The notes: generated by a model from the sequence alone, not told the origin. Counted from the first letter of the stretch, positions 27,920 to 37,572 are shown. The stretch is 64,000 nt of DNA from JAGQPD01 sp020426865 (GCA_041399065.1 JAWKTN010000001.1:1178001-1242000), one strand, 5' to 3'. Numbers and translations are program-made.

Positions 27920-28550
27920 ACACGGCGTTCTCTGCGGTTGCATTGACCGTAGAAGATAGGATCGGAAGAAAGGGTAGACCGCAGAGGGGCGCAGAGAGCG
28001 CAGAGCTGTGGTTGGGTCGCAGGAACATGTCTGTCTGAAAATAAAAAAGTCTGCGGCTCTCCGTGTTCTCCGCGGTTGCATTGACCGTGGAAGATAGGAT
28101 CGGAAGAAAGGGTAGACCGCAGAGGGCGCAGAGAGCGCAGAGCTGTGGTTGGGTCGCAGGAACATGTCTGTCTGAAAATAAAAAAGTCTGCGCTCTCCGT
28201 GTTCTCCGCGGTTGCATTGACCGTGGAAGATAGGATCGGAAGAAAGGGTAGACCGCAGAGGGCGCAGAGAGCGCAGAGCTGTGGTTGGGTCGCAGGAACA
28301 TGTCTGTCTGCAAATAAAAAAACTCTGCGCTCTCCGCGTTCTTTGCGGTTGCATTGACCGTGGAAGATAGGATCGGAAGAAAGGGTAGACCGCAGAGGGC
28401 GCAGAGAGCGCAGAGCTGTGGTTGGGTCGCAGGAACATGTCTGTCTGAAAATAAAAAAAGTCTGCGCTCTCCGTGTTCTCCGCGGTTACATTGACCGTGG
28501 AACAAAGGAATCGGAAGAACGGGTAGACCGCAGGGGGCTCCCAGAGCGCA
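27920..28550. repeat. Tandem array of about 137-bp hairpin units
   Basis: Four full units and a partial fifth, starting near 27938, 28076, 28212, 28349 and 28486 (periods 138, 136, 137, 137). Each unit has a GC-rich block ACCGCAGAGGGCGCAGAG and a near-inverted block ending CTCCGTGTTCTCCGCGGT, about 45 bases apart around an A/T-rich loop, so each unit can fold into an imperfect stem of about 25 bp. The units are joined by a 40-base spacer containing TTGACCGTGGAAGATAGG. Long minus-strand reading frames across it are by-products. From memory, similar GCAGAG-rich blocks recur in intergenic regions of other environmental bacteria. Confidence 0.9.
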
Positions 28551-28765
28551 ATGAATTGTCGATTTTCAACAAATTGTTTATTCAGGACGAATCTGTTTGC
28601 AGTCGCCGCGGTCACTTAGGGAGCCTGTGGGGGCCGGGGATAATTACAAAACGGCCGCGATGCTAGGCCGTCGCAAGATGGCAATCTGTGCGATATGATG
28701 GTCGTTTCGTTTGGCTTCGACCCGTTCTTCCTCTTTCCGTTGGGGCGACCCAACCCGCAATAAAT

Positions 28766-31579
28766 ATGAAAACTGACGAATTACGCGAAAAGTATTTGAC
28801 ATACTTTGCTTCGAAGGGGCATCGGCGGTGTGCGAGCGATGTCTTGGTACCGACGTGGGATCCATCGGTATTATTCACACCGGCGGGGATGAATCCGTTT
28901 AAGGATCATTTTCTGGGGAAGGTGAAGCTGGAGTTTACGCGTGCGACGAGTTGTCAGAAGTGCTTGCGGACGGGGGACATCGACAACGTTGGACGGACGG
29001 CGTATCACCACACGTTTTTCGAGATGTTGGGGAACTTCAGTTTCGGGGATTATTTCAAGCGGGACGCGATCCATTGGGCGTGGGAGTTTTTGACGGAAAA
29101 GCGTTGGTTGGGGTTGGATCCGGAGCGGTTGAGTGTGACGGTTTACAAGGACGATGACGAGGCGGCGGAGATTTGGCACGAGGGGGTGGGGCTACCGACA
29201 ATGCGGATCAGTCGCATGGAGGAGGACGAGAATTTTTGGCCTGCCAGTGCGCCGAGTCAGGGGCCGGATGGTGTGTGTGGACCGTGCAGTGAGATCTATT
29301 ATCGGCCGGACCAAGGCAAAGAGGTAGAGATTTGGAATTTAGTGTTTACGCAGTTCAATCGTGTGGGCGATCCGCCGGACAATTTGCGTCCGTTGCCGAG
29401 CAAGAACATTGACACGGGGATGGGGCTTGAGCGAACGGCGGCGACGTTGCAGGGCGTATCGACGAACTATCACATCGACATCTTACGGCCGATCGTCGAG
29501 GCGGCGGCGGAAGTCTGCGGGATCGCCTACGATCCAGAGACGGAGAACGGTCGCCGGTTGCGGCGGATCACCGATCATGTGCGTGCTTGCACGTTCGCGA
29601 TCCATGAGAACGTCTATCCGGGACCGAATCGCGAGAAGTACGTCGTACGGCGATTGCTGCGCCGTGCCGTATTGGATGGCCATCAGATTGGTGTACGAGA
29701 ACCGTTTTTGTGTCAATTGGTGCCGAAGGTCGCCGAGATGATGCGTCAGCCGTATCCCGAGTTGGGGGAGACGGTCGAGCGAGTGCAGGGAGTGATAGAG
29801 AAGGAGGAATCGACATTCTTTGCGACAATCGACGGAGGTTTGGAGCGGATTGAGCGGAGCTTTGACACGATGCGCCGCGACAATCGCGTGCGTGTGGACG
29901 GAGCCGTGGCGGCAGATCTCTATCAGACCTTTGGCGTGCCGCCGGAGTTGTTTGAGTCACTGGCGGCCGAACGGAATCTGACCTTCGATTGGGAAGGATA
30001 TCGCGAGGCGATGGAAGAGCACGGTCGGATTTCAGGGGGCGACCAACAGGTGTTATTCAAGACGGGGGCCCTGGAGTCGCTGAAGAAAGCGCTGCATTTG
30101 ACCGATTTTGTCGGCTATGAGGCGACCGAGACCACCGCTGTGGTCAAGGGGATTGTCGCGGGTGAATCACCTGATGATCGCTTGTGCGACCAGATGGATG
30201 AAATCGGGCACGAAGCCCCAGTCCGGATCGTGCTCGATCGAACGCCGTTTTACGGTGAAAGCGGCGGACAGGTAGGTGATACCGGAACACTCAGCGGCGA
30301 TGGCATGTTATTCGATGTGCTCGACACCAAGAAGGACGGCCAGATTGTCGTGCACCTGGGACATTTGCGCAAAGGAGTCATTCGCGAAGGGATGACGGTC
30401 ACTGCCAGCGTCGATGTTCCACGACGTCAAGCCATTCGCCGTGCCCATTCCGCAACTCACATCTTGCACTATGCCTTGCAGAAGAATCTGGGGTCACATG
30501 CCCAACAGCAAGGTTCTAAAGTCGATAATGACTGGTTGCGATTCGATTTCACGAACCTTGCCCCAGTGTCCGACGATCAACTGGTCGCCATCCAGCACGA
30601 CATCGATGATCGTATCGAGGCTTGCGAAGCCGTGAAGGCGGAGATTCTCCCCTTGGCAGACGCTCGCCAGGCCGGCGCGATGATGCTCTTTGGCGAAAAA
30701 TACCCCGATCCCGTGCGGATGGTGTCGATGGGGACGTTCAGCAAGGAGCTCTGTGGTGGCACGCATCTCCAGAACACGGCGGAGGTCTTGCAGCTGGAGA
30801 TCATCTCCGAAGAAGGTGTCTCCGCCGGAACTCGACGGATCGTAGCCCTTACTGGGACGCGCGCCCAGGAACACGCCGGTCGCACGAAAGCCGAACTCGA
30901 CACGGTTGCCAAGTTGTTGAGCGTTTCGCCTGCGGACGTGCCAATGGCGGTGGGCCGTCTGGCTGCGACGGCCAAGCAGCTGAAGAAGCAACTCACGTCG
31001 GGGGCGGCAGCTGCACTTCCCTCTGACGATACGAAACAGCGGGCCCGTAAGGTTTCCAACGAAGAGGTGACGCCGAAGCAGCTGTTGCGACAAGCAGCGA
31101 TGATATTAAATGTAGCACCGTTCGACGCGGCCGACCGTGTGCAAGGGATGTTGGACGAGGTGGAGCGGATGCGAGAGCATGTCGCTAAGTTGGCTGAGTG
31201 CGAGGCATTGTCGGCCGATACGCTGTTAGAAAAAGGAGAACTGCTAGGCGGCTCGACGGTCGTCATCCGCGAATTGCCGGGGGCAAATCCCAACCTCATG
31301 CGGCAGCTGATCGATCAGATTCGCAAGAAGACGTCATCGAGTGCCGTGCTGTTCTTGACGGGAGAAGGGGATGCCAAAGTCGTGTTGGTGGCCGGAGTCA
31401 GTCGGGACTTGGTAGAAAAAGGGATGAGTGCCGGGAATTGGGTACGTGAAGTCGCCAAGGTCGTCGGTGGTTCTGGAGGCGGGAAACCCGACATGGCTCA
31501 GGCGGGAGGCAAGGACCCCTCGAAGATTTCCGAAGCGGTTGTGTTGGCCAAGCAGTTTATTAGCGACGCGCTTAGCTAG
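28766..31579 (+). CDS. alaS: Alanyl-tRNA synthetase
   Basis: 937 residues from the ATG at 28766; the frame upstream to 28688 has no ribosome binding site. Class II synthetase that charges tRNA-Ala. The N-terminal catalytic domain has the FTPAGMNPFKDHFLG and GNFSFGDYFKRDAI signatures. The editing domain has the HSATHILHYAL (HxxxH) and CGGTHLQNT zinc-site motifs. The C-terminal C-Ala domain ends with a glycine-rich GGSGGGKPDMAQAGGKD motif. It is longer than the 870-880 typical of E. coli, with extra sequence after the editing domain, including a KQLTSGAAAALPSDDTKQRA insert. Confidence 0.97.
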   Translation: MKTDELREKYLTYFASKGHRRCASDVLVPTWDPSVLFTPAGMNPFKDHFLGKVKLEFTRATSCQKCLRTGDIDNVGRTAYHHTFFEMLGNFSFGDYFKRDAIHWAWEFLTEKRWLGLDPERLSVTVYKDDDEAAEIWHEGVGLPTMRISRMEEDENFWPASAPSQGPDGVCGPCSEIYYRPDQGKEVEIWNLVFTQFNRVGDPPDNLRPLPSKNIDTGMGLERTAATLQGVSTNYHIDILRPIVEAAAEVCGIAYDPETENGRRLRRITDHVRACTFAIHENVYPGPNREKYVVRRLLRRAVLDGHQIGVREPFLCQLVPKVAEMMRQPYPELGETVERVQGVIEKEESTFFATIDGGLERIERSFDTMRRDNRVRVDGAVAADLYQTFGVPPELFESLAAERNLTFDWEGYREAMEEHGRISGGDQQVLFKTGALESLKKALHLTDFVGYEATETTAVVKGIVAGESPDDRLCDQMDEIGHEAPVRIVLDRTPFYGESGGQVGDTGTLSGDGMLFDVLDTKKDGQIVVHLGHLRKGVIREGMTVTASVDVPRRQAIRRAHSATHILHYALQKNLGSHAQQQGSKVDNDWLRFDFTNLAPVSDDQLVAIQHDIDDRIEACEAVKAEILPLADARQAGAMMLFGEKYPDPVRMVSMGTFSKELCGGTHLQNTAEVLQLEIISEEGVSAGTRRIVALTGTRAQEHAGRTKAELDTVAKLLSVSPADVPMAVGRLAATAKQLKKQLTSGAAAALPSDDTKQRARKVSNEEVTPKQLLRQAAMILNVAPFDAADRVQGMLDEVERMREHVAKLAECEALSADTLLEKGELLGGSTVVIRELPGANPNLMRQLIDQIRKKTSSSAVLFLTGEGDAKVVLVAGVSRDLVEKGMSAGNWVREVAKVVGGSGGGKPDMAQAGGKDPSKISEAVVLAKQFISDALS

Positions 31580-31848
31580 CACTTGCCGTCAGGATCGGTA
31601 CAACTGCGCCAGTTTTCGCTGGGTCTGAAAATTTTGTGCGAAAACTCATGCTGGAATTCAAGGTAAATTTGTCGATAGAAGACGTGACGAGTGCGGTGCT
31701 TAGGATGGGCCGAGCTGAGGCGAATTCGATTGGCGGGTGTGGCTATTCGATCTGGTCGTGAACCTTATTCTGTGGGGTTTGTAGGTTCGTCGCATTCTCG
31801 AGGGCGAATTGACCGCGTTCCCATCTTTTAACCGCCGAAGGTATGCCC

Positions 31849-32079
31849 ATGATTAGCGAAGCCGTTGTGACTAACAAACTTGAGAGTCTCGTCGCTGCAG
31901 CGATCGAAAAGACCCCTGAATTGGCTCGCCGTCATTTGCGTTTCGAAACTCAGGATGGTCACGTTACGCTCCGTGGTTCGGTCGCGACGTACTTTCAAAA
32001 GCAGGTTGCCCAGGAAACCATCCGCCGGATCGACGGAGTAGCAGCCGTTAGCAATGAACTGGAAGTGGTTTGGAGCTAA
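31849..32079 (+). CDS. Small BON-domain protein
   Basis: 76 residues; the ATG at 31849 is 7 bases after AAGG, better than the ATG at 31843. The whole protein is one BON domain (LRFETQDGHVTLRGSV with the conserved glycine, then RIDGVAAVSNELEV). BON domains bind phospholipids or occur in osmotically induced periplasmic proteins such as OsmY, but this one has no signal peptide, so its place is uncertain. It is a single gene after alaS. Confidence 0.82.
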   Translation: MISEAVVTNKLESLVAAAIEKTPELARRHLRFETQDGHVTLRGSVATYFQKQVAQETIRRIDGVAAVSNELEVVWS

Positions 32080-32266
32080 GCGGCGAATCGACAGACGTCC
32101 GAATTTGCCTCTCTATCCTTCCCCGCACCCTCGTTCCATCCTGTCCGCTGCTAAGAATTCGCATGCCAATGCGGAAGCTCCAGCGTCGTTCTGGGCCTCG
32201 TAGCGCCTGACGGCAGATTTGTGCCTGCCTAATCAGCTCCTGCGATCACGTTGGCGCGAGACGGGA

Positions 32267-32308
32267 TTGTCACTTATTCGTTGCGTAGCGTATACTGACC
32301 TGCTACGC
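32267..32308 (+). promoter_or_regulatory. Promoter with palindromic operator of hicBA
   Basis: TTGTCA at 32267-32272, an 18-base spacer and TATACT at 32291-32296. The -10 box lies between the arms of an inverted repeat GCGTAGC (32283-32289) and GCTACGC (32302-32308), a fitting site for autorepression by the antitoxin. Confidence 0.6.
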
Positions 32309-32358
32309 CACGATTGCGGCGTAACCGAAGGCTCACGCTATGGAGAGGACCATACACG

Positions 32359-32574
32359 ATGCGCAACGAATTCACAGCCATCGTTGAACATGATGATAAA
32401 TGGTTCGTCGCGTATTGTCCCGAGATTCCTGGAGCGAATGGTCAGGGATCCACACGTGATGAGGCTTTGGAAAGCCTACGTTCCGCCATCGCATTAATTC
32501 TTGATTACCGGCGCGAAGATGGGCTTCGTGGAATTTCCGCGGATGCAGATCGAACCGTGGTCACGATAGAATGA
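32359..32574 (+). CDS. hicB: HicB-family antitoxin
   Basis: 71 residues; ATG at 32359 with GGAGAGGA upstream. The sequence (FTAIVEHDDKWFVAYCPEIP, then GQGSTRDEALESLRSAI) is the HicB partial RNase H-like fold, which neutralises the HicA mRNA interferase. It has no obvious DNA-binding C-terminal domain, as in the short HicB class. Its stop overlaps the toxin start as ATGA. The reading frame is intact although the toxin gene is frameshifted. Confidence 0.85.
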   Translation: MRNEFTAIVEHDDKWFVAYCPEIPGANGQGSTRDEALESLRSAIALILDYRREDGLRGISADADRTVVTIE

Positions 32575-32769
32575 ATCGCTCGTCTCTTCTCCGTCATCTT
32601 CGCAAGCATGGCTGCTGTTTTGAAAAGGGAAGGCCGATCGCACTCGCTCTGGACGAATCCTAGCACGGGCGACGTAGAAGCGATTCCAAGGCACACGGAG
32701 ATTCAGGACAATCTGGCACGAATGATCTGTCGTGGTTTGAGCGTTCCTGATCCAAGACAGTCTACTTAA
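32571..32769 (+). pseudogene. hicA: HicA-family toxin, frameshifted
   Basis: Starts at the ATG overlapping hicB and reads MNRSSLLRHLRKHGCC, the start of HicA (a small dsRBD-fold mRNA interferase). It then runs out of frame at a TTTT tract (32618-32621). In the next frame the rest follows as KREGRSHSLWTNP, with the catalytic His in RSHSLW, and VEAIPRHTEI up to TAA at 32767. Removing one T would restore an HGCCLKREGRSHSLW reading. Either the toxin is dead, or this is a sequencing error in a homopolymer, or there is slippage. Confidence 0.75.
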
Positions 32770-32936
32770 TAGGTGCAAACGCGATCTCGCAATGAGGTGA
32801 CCCGTGCCGAAGCGGCGAAGGCCGCCGGCAAATGGGAAGATGATCTTGGCAGCATGATGAGGCAAGCAGGGTGGGAGAAACAACTTTCCATTGGGACGAC
32901 TGTAGTACTGCAGATTGATCGGAGGAGCGTGCTGGT

Positions 32937-33698
32937 TCACGAGCCGACGGCCGCACGATGCATGTAGATGATGGTGACAAGTGTTGCCGCGGCGGCTAAG
33001 GCGATGGAGATGGTTGCTGCCACATACATGCTCTTGATGTTGAGGACCGCCAGTTGTGGAGACGTCGCTACATAGACGACGGGTACGACTTCGCCAATAT
33101 CGTAGTCTTTCCGCGATTTCCCGATCTCGCCGTCCACTTCGTAAACCGTATTTCCGACGCGGTAACGGAAGATTGGCACATACATGGTCTTACGTTTTGC
33201 GCGGTAGGTTCGATACCGCGCAATGACGCCGCGAGTGTGCTTGCCACTCGCTTGCAGGTGAATTGCGTAATAAAGACTCAGTAGAGACGCGACCGTCGCC
33301 CCAAACGCGAAGAGGGCGGCAAACGTGGCGATGACACTAGACGTTGTTATGCCGACATGACGTATCGTGAAATTGCCGATTCCGAGAACGACGGCAATCA
33401 ACGTAGTGCCAAAAAACAGATATGTCAACGAAAACTGACGTTGACGCAGTGGCGCAGCGGGCGAGAAAATCTTAGCTGCAAGCAGTTCTTCAATATCTGA
33501 GTCGTCAAGTTCGACATTTTTTCGTTGCTGCACGCCGCGATGGCCGGGCACCAACAGCACCACAGGCCGTCGGCAGTGTGGACAGGTTGACCGTTGGGCG
33601 GATCGATTGCGAGCATGACGCGACGACTGATAGCAGAATGGGCAGCGGAATGTGAAAGCTTGTTCGCTTGCAGCCGGCCGATCGATCATGGCATTCAC
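32937..33698 (-). CDS. DUF3592-like membrane protein with zinc ribbon
   Basis: 253 residues. The N-terminus has a four-cysteine zinc ribbon (CPFC ... CPHC, about residues 19-41). Three hydrophobic segments follow: LFFGTTLIAVVLGIGNF, VIATFAALFAFGATVASLL and the C-terminal SIALAAAATLVTIIYMH. Between the last two is a soluble part with YVPIFRYRVGNTVYEVDG, the pattern of DUF3592 proteins. The fusion of a zinc ribbon to DUF3592 is seen in planctomycetes. Function unknown. The start could be either Met1 or Met4 (MIDRPAA). Confidence 0.7.
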   Translation of the reverse strand: MNAMIDRPAASEQAFTFRCPFCYQSSRHARNRSAQRSTCPHCRRPVVLLVPGHRGVQQRKNVELDDSDIEELLAAKIFSPAAPLRQRQFSLTYLFFGTTLIAVVLGIGNFTIRHVGITTSSVIATFAALFAFGATVASLLSLYYAIHLQASGKHTRGVIARYRTYRAKRKTMYVPIFRYRVGNTVYEVDGEIGKSRKDYDIGEVVPVVYVATSPQLAVLNIKSMYVAATISIALAAAATLVTIIYMHRAAVGS

Positions 33699-33739
33699 GC
33701 ACCTCTGCCAGGCTCGACATTCCCAGCAACATTGCTTGG

Positions 33740-33779
33740 CTCACCTACCTTGTCTCATCTACCTTATCTCACCTACACA
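33740..33779. repeat. Three 14-bp direct repeats in a promoter region
   Basis: CTCACCTACCTTGT-type units start at 33740, 33754 and 33768, between the divergent DUF3592 gene and the histidine kinase gene. They could be binding sites for a regulator, or chance low-complexity sequence. A TATAAT is at 33781-33786. Confidence 0.45.
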
Positions 33780-33925
33780 GTATAATAATAGTATCCTGGC
33801 AGGACACAAGGTTAAGGTGACTGGGCGACAGCGGAAGTGACGTTTTTTGCGCAACGAATTTCGCATGCCACCCCGTTTTGTAACTGGATTTTTGACAGCC
33901 CGGGCTTCCGGGAGCGGGGGAAATC

Positions 33926-35779
33926 TTGAAGCTTGGCGAAGCATCATCGAAGTCTTCTTCAAGTTCTGCCATGCGATCGAACTTGTCTTCTGGGGGCGTT
34001 AATTTGTTCGGTGGGGACGCGGACCCCATGGTCCCAAATCAGGGTTTCTTCCGACGCGTAATCCGACGCGCGTTGTGGACACTCGTGCCGATGCTGCTGC
34101 TGATGTTTCTGGCGGGTGCGATTCCCTATTGGTGGGATCGTCAATCGCACCAACTGCTATTCGAGCAGAATACGGAACATTTGTTGAATTTGCAGCAGGC
34201 GATCATTGAGCAGGAGATCCGCACGGTCGTCTCGGACGTGCGGTACTTGGCGCGTCAGCAGGTGTTGATGGATTTTCTGGAGGACGCGGCGGCAGTGCGT
34301 GGCACGTTGGAAGGCAACTATATCAAGTTTGCCGAGGAGAAGGGGTGGTACGACCAGATTCGTTTTCTCAACCTGGAAGGTCGCGAAGAGATTCGCGTGA
34401 ACTACCACGATGGGACGCCGCAGGCGGTGGCGGAGTCAGATTTACAGCTGAAGTCCGATCGGTATTACTTCCAAGACACGCTGCGATTGAACGATACGGA
34501 GACGTTTATCTCGCCGCTGGATTTGAACGTCGAGCATGGCACGATCGAGCGACCACTAAAGCCGGTGATCCGGTTTGCTGTGCCAGTGACTGACTTCCAT
34601 GGTGACCGTCGCGGCGTATTGGTTTTGAATTATCTTGGTGACAGGCTGTTGCGACAGCTGGATAATGCTGCGGAATCGTTCCCCGGAGGATGTTGGTTAA
34701 TCAATGAGCGAGGATATTACATCCGGGGGCCGCGGTCGGAATGGGAATGGAACGACGTTCTGGGAAATGACGAGCACGCATTTGCGACCGATTATCCGCA
34801 GGCATGGCAACGTGCTTCCGGTCGTGGGCCGGCACAGTGGTTGGCATCGGAAGGCCTGTTCACGATTCGCGTGATTCACACACACGTAGCCGCGGCAACG
34901 CGACCGCACGCCGCACCGGATGACGTGGCCGTCCGTGCGGGTCCGAAGCTGATCCTGGTCGCGTTCGTGCCGATCACCGTGCTGCGACGAGACTCGGATC
35001 GGCTTTTGCGGCAATTGTCCTGGATGGGTGGTCTAGCGGCAGCGTTGTTGTGTGTCCTGTCGTGGGTACTGGCACATGCGGCAGAACAGCGTCGAGGGCA
35101 TTTGCAGCAACTGACGATCGCGCGCGATCAATTGCGTGGACTGGCGTCGCGATTGATTACGGCTCAGGAGGAAGAACGCCGAAAGCTGTCGCGTGAATTG
35201 CACGATGATTTGGGGCAAATCCTAGCGTCCGTTGGGATGGACATCGAGCTGGCACAGAATGTCTCCGAAAATGAGCGGTCGCAGTATTTGACACAAGCTT
35301 TGCAGGGCGTGCGATTGGTTTCCGATAAGGTGCGCCAGACAGCTGCCGACGTCCGTACATCGTTATTGGATGATATCGGTCTACGGGCAGCAATCCAGGA
35401 ACTGCTTGCCGACTTTGAAACTCGCTACCAATTGCGATGCCACGCCAATCTGGACGTGAATGACACCGTGGTTTCCGAGGATGTCAGCGAACACGTATAC
35501 CGGATTGTGCAAGAGTCGCTGACGAACATCGTGCGGCACGCCGGTGTTCGCGAGGCGCGACTGGATGTGCACATTGACGCGACTCAGATAAAATTGACCG
35601 TTGCCGATGAGGGGAGCGGAATCGTGCGTTCTTCGAGCGAACGTCAGGGGTTGGGCTTGATCGGCATCCGTGAACGTGTCGCGCTCTTGCGTGGCACGTG
35701 TGAGATCCGGTCGGCAGCGGGGCAGGGGACCGAGATCACCGTGGTCGTACCGTTGCCACAGCTGCGATCCGTGCCTTGA
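33926..35779 (+). CDS. Sensor histidine kinase, NarL/DegS class
   Basis: Up to 617 residues from a TTG at 33926 with a G-rich site upstream; ATG at 33971 and 34028 are other possible starts. One membrane segment near ALWTLVPMLLLMFLAGAIPY and a second near MGGLAAALLCVLSWVLAHA enclose a periplasmic sensor domain of about 300 residues that looks like a PAS-like dCache fold (LNLEGREEIRVNY). The cytoplasmic part has the HisKA_3 box EEERRKLSRELHDDLGQ, with the phospho-His in ELHDD, and a HATPase domain ending GLIGIRERVALLRG. Stimulus unknown. The response regulator gene follows after 42 bp. Confidence 0.88.
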   Translation: MKLGEASSKSSSSSAMRSNLSSGGVNLFGGDADPMVPNQGFFRRVIRRALWTLVPMLLLMFLAGAIPYWWDRQSHQLLFEQNTEHLLNLQQAIIEQEIRTVVSDVRYLARQQVLMDFLEDAAAVRGTLEGNYIKFAEEKGWYDQIRFLNLEGREEIRVNYHDGTPQAVAESDLQLKSDRYYFQDTLRLNDTETFISPLDLNVEHGTIERPLKPVIRFAVPVTDFHGDRRGVLVLNYLGDRLLRQLDNAAESFPGGCWLINERGYYIRGPRSEWEWNDVLGNDEHAFATDYPQAWQRASGRGPAQWLASEGLFTIRVIHTHVAAATRPHAAPDDVAVRAGPKLILVAFVPITVLRRDSDRLLRQLSWMGGLAAALLCVLSWVLAHAAEQRRGHLQQLTIARDQLRGLASRLITAQEEERRKLSRELHDDLGQILASVGMDIELAQNVSENERSQYLTQALQGVRLVSDKVRQTAADVRTSLLDDIGLRAAIQELLADFETRYQLRCHANLDVNDTVVSEDVSEHVYRIVQESLTNIVRHAGVREARLDVHIDATQIKLTVADEGSGIVRSSSERQGLGLIGIRERVALLRGTCEIRSAAGQGTEITVVVPLPQLRSVP

Positions 35780-35821
35780 CCTTGGGCTCAAATTTGGTAT
35801 ACCGACGGCGAGTGTGATGTT

Positions 35822-36469
35822 ATGAGCGTTTTACAACCTATTCGAGTCGTTTTGGCCGATGACCACGAGATGGTGCGCCAAGCGTTGGCACAGATTCTTG
35901 ATCGGTCGGAGCAGATGAAGGTCGTAGGGCAAGCGGCCAGCCCGGGCGAGCTCGTTGAAGCGGTACGCAAACACCGGCCGGAGGTGGTCGTACTGGATTA
36001 CAGTATGCCAGGCGGCGATGCCGTAACGACGATCCAAGAACTGCTGACATTCGATGACAAACTCAAGATTCTCGTGCTGACCATCCACGAAAACATCCAC
36101 TATGCCGTGCGGATTATCGAAAGCGGTGCTCATGGATATGTCGTAAAATCCGCGGCGATGTCCGAATTGATTGCCGGCATTGAGGCAGTACGCCAGGGCG
36201 AAACGTATGTCTCTCCCAAGGTCTCGCAACACGTTTTTCAGCATTTGCGGAGTGGCAAGCAAACGGCCGGCATCAGCCAGCTCTCGGCACGCGAGCAGGA
36301 AGTACTCAGCATGCTCGGCGCTGGGTTCGGCATCAAGGAATGTGCGGCTCGGCTGAAGATCAGTGTCAGTGCGGCCTCCACCTATCGAGCTCGGCTGCTA
36401 GAAAAACTTGGGCTGAAAACCACGGCAGAGATCATTCGCTTCGCGATCGAAAACGACCTTGTCGGGTGA
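35822..36469 (+). CDS. NarL/FixJ-type response regulator
   Basis: 215 residues. The receiver domain has acidic residues in VVLADDHEMV, the phospho-Asp in VVVLDYSMPGGD near residue 58, and the conserved Lys in YVVKSAA. The C-terminal LuxR/GerE helix-turn-helix starts LSAREQEVLSMLGAG and has IKECAARLKISVSAASTYRARL. It pairs with the kinase just upstream and would bind DNA as a dimer after phosphorylation. The target genes cannot be read, but the DUF1559 gene at 36598 follows on the same strand. Confidence 0.92.
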   Translation: MSVLQPIRVVLADDHEMVRQALAQILDRSEQMKVVGQAASPGELVEAVRKHRPEVVVLDYSMPGGDAVTTIQELLTFDDKLKILVLTIHENIHYAVRIIESGAHGYVVKSAAMSELIAGIEAVRQGETYVSPKVSQHVFQHLRSGKQTAGISQLSAREQEVLSMLGAGFGIKECAARLKISVSAASTYRARLLEKLGLKTTAEIIRFAIENDLVG

Positions 36470-36597
36470 ACGCCAGTAGCTGGATTCCTACAAGTTTTTC
36501 GGGACGATTCTACATACGGCTGCAATTCTTCCGATTCTACTGGTTGGTACGTGTGATTTGTTGATCAAATCGAAAGGCCAGCCAGGAGGCACAACGT

Positions 36598-37572
36598 TTG
36601 AATCGCCCAGAGAACTTGATGATGCAACGAACCAAATTAACACATAGTCGATCCGGTAACGTAGCTACGGGATTTACGCTGATCGAATTGCTAGTCGTAA
36701 TCGCCATCATTGGTGTGCTGGTGGCGTTGCTGTTGCCCGCTGTCAATGCCGCGCGCGAGTCGGCACGTCGGACGCAATGCTCCAACAATATTCGTCAAGT
36801 TGGATTGGCGATCATCAACTATGAATCGGCGACTCGTTTCCTGCCACATTCGGGGCAAGGTCTAACCGATGACGTGCCCCCCAAAACCGAATTTAACCCA
36901 CAGTCAACCTTTGCGTTGATCCTGCCGTACTTGGAGGAAGGAACGACCTATGCATTGATTGACCAGAAAGTGCCTTACAACGCCACGGAATCCAACAAAC
37001 AGTTGGCCAAGACAGTGGTCCCCAGTTTTATCTGTCCGACGAACGGACTGCGCGCCCAGCCTGTCGATACCCTGGGCTTCGCTTGTGTGGACTATGGCGC
37101 CACGATCCATTGCAATATTGATCCCGAGACCGGCCGTCCTAGCTCCTCGGCCGTGATCCTTGGAGCACTCGGGCTGCGGCCGCGACGAATTGCCACCATC
37201 AAGGATGGCACCAGTCAAACGATCTTGATGGCCGAAGACACCGGCCGAAACGAAGAAATGGATTCGCTCTATATCGACCCCGTGGAGGGTGGTGTCCGCA
37301 AGCAATGGCGATGGGCGGACCCAGACAACGCCTTTGGTGTTTCATGGACGGTTAATTTCCACCTCAGTCCATGGGGTGGTCCCGCGGAATGTCCCTGGCT
37401 GACGATGAACTGCGGTCCGAATGACGAAATCTTCAGTTTCCATCCTGGTGGTGCGCATGTCGTGATGGGGGATGGACACGTGCAACTGTTGGGCGACGGC
37501 GTTCATCACCGCGTGCTGCGCGCCCTCGTCAGCCGCGCCGGTGCGGAGATACTGGACGGCAGCCATCTATAG
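36598..37572 (+). CDS. DUF1559 protein with prepilin-type N-terminus
   Basis: 324 residues from a TTG at 36598, 8 bases after GGAGG at 36585-36589; an in-frame ATG at 36619 is the other choice. The prepilin segment TGFTLIELLVVIAIIGVLVA is followed by LLPAVNAARESARRTQCSNN and the family C-terminal FHPGGAHVVMGDGHVQLLG. It is a paralogue of the protein at 18412-19323. It lies 128 bp after the response regulator, so control by that two-component system is possible but unproven. Confidence 0.9.
   Translation: MNRPENLMMQRTKLTHSRSGNVATGFTLIELLVVIAIIGVLVALLLPAVNAARESARRTQCSNNIRQVGLAIINYESATRFLPHSGQGLTDDVPPKTEFNPQSTFALILPYLEEGTTYALIDQKVPYNATESNKQLAKTVVPSFICPTNGLRAQPVDTLGFACVDYGATIHCNIDPETGRPSSSAVILGALGLRPRRIATIKDGTSQTILMAEDTGRNEEMDSLYIDPVEGGVRKQWRWADPDNAFGVSWTVNFHLSPWGGPAECPWLTMNCGPNDEIFSFHPGGAHVVMGDGHVQLLGDGVHHRVLRALVSRAGAEILDGSHL

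Noticed and set aside
27920..28550. Possible CRISPR array
   Set aside because: The repeated unit is about 137 bp and the parts between conserved blocks do not differ from unit to unit, so there are no spacers; no cas genes are in the window.
27902..28615. Minus-strand reading frames of 196-237 codons with repeated SALSAPSAVYPFF-like text
   Set aside because: They are readings of the 137-bp tandem repeat. The repeated text comes from the DNA repeat, and there is no ribosome binding site or domain.
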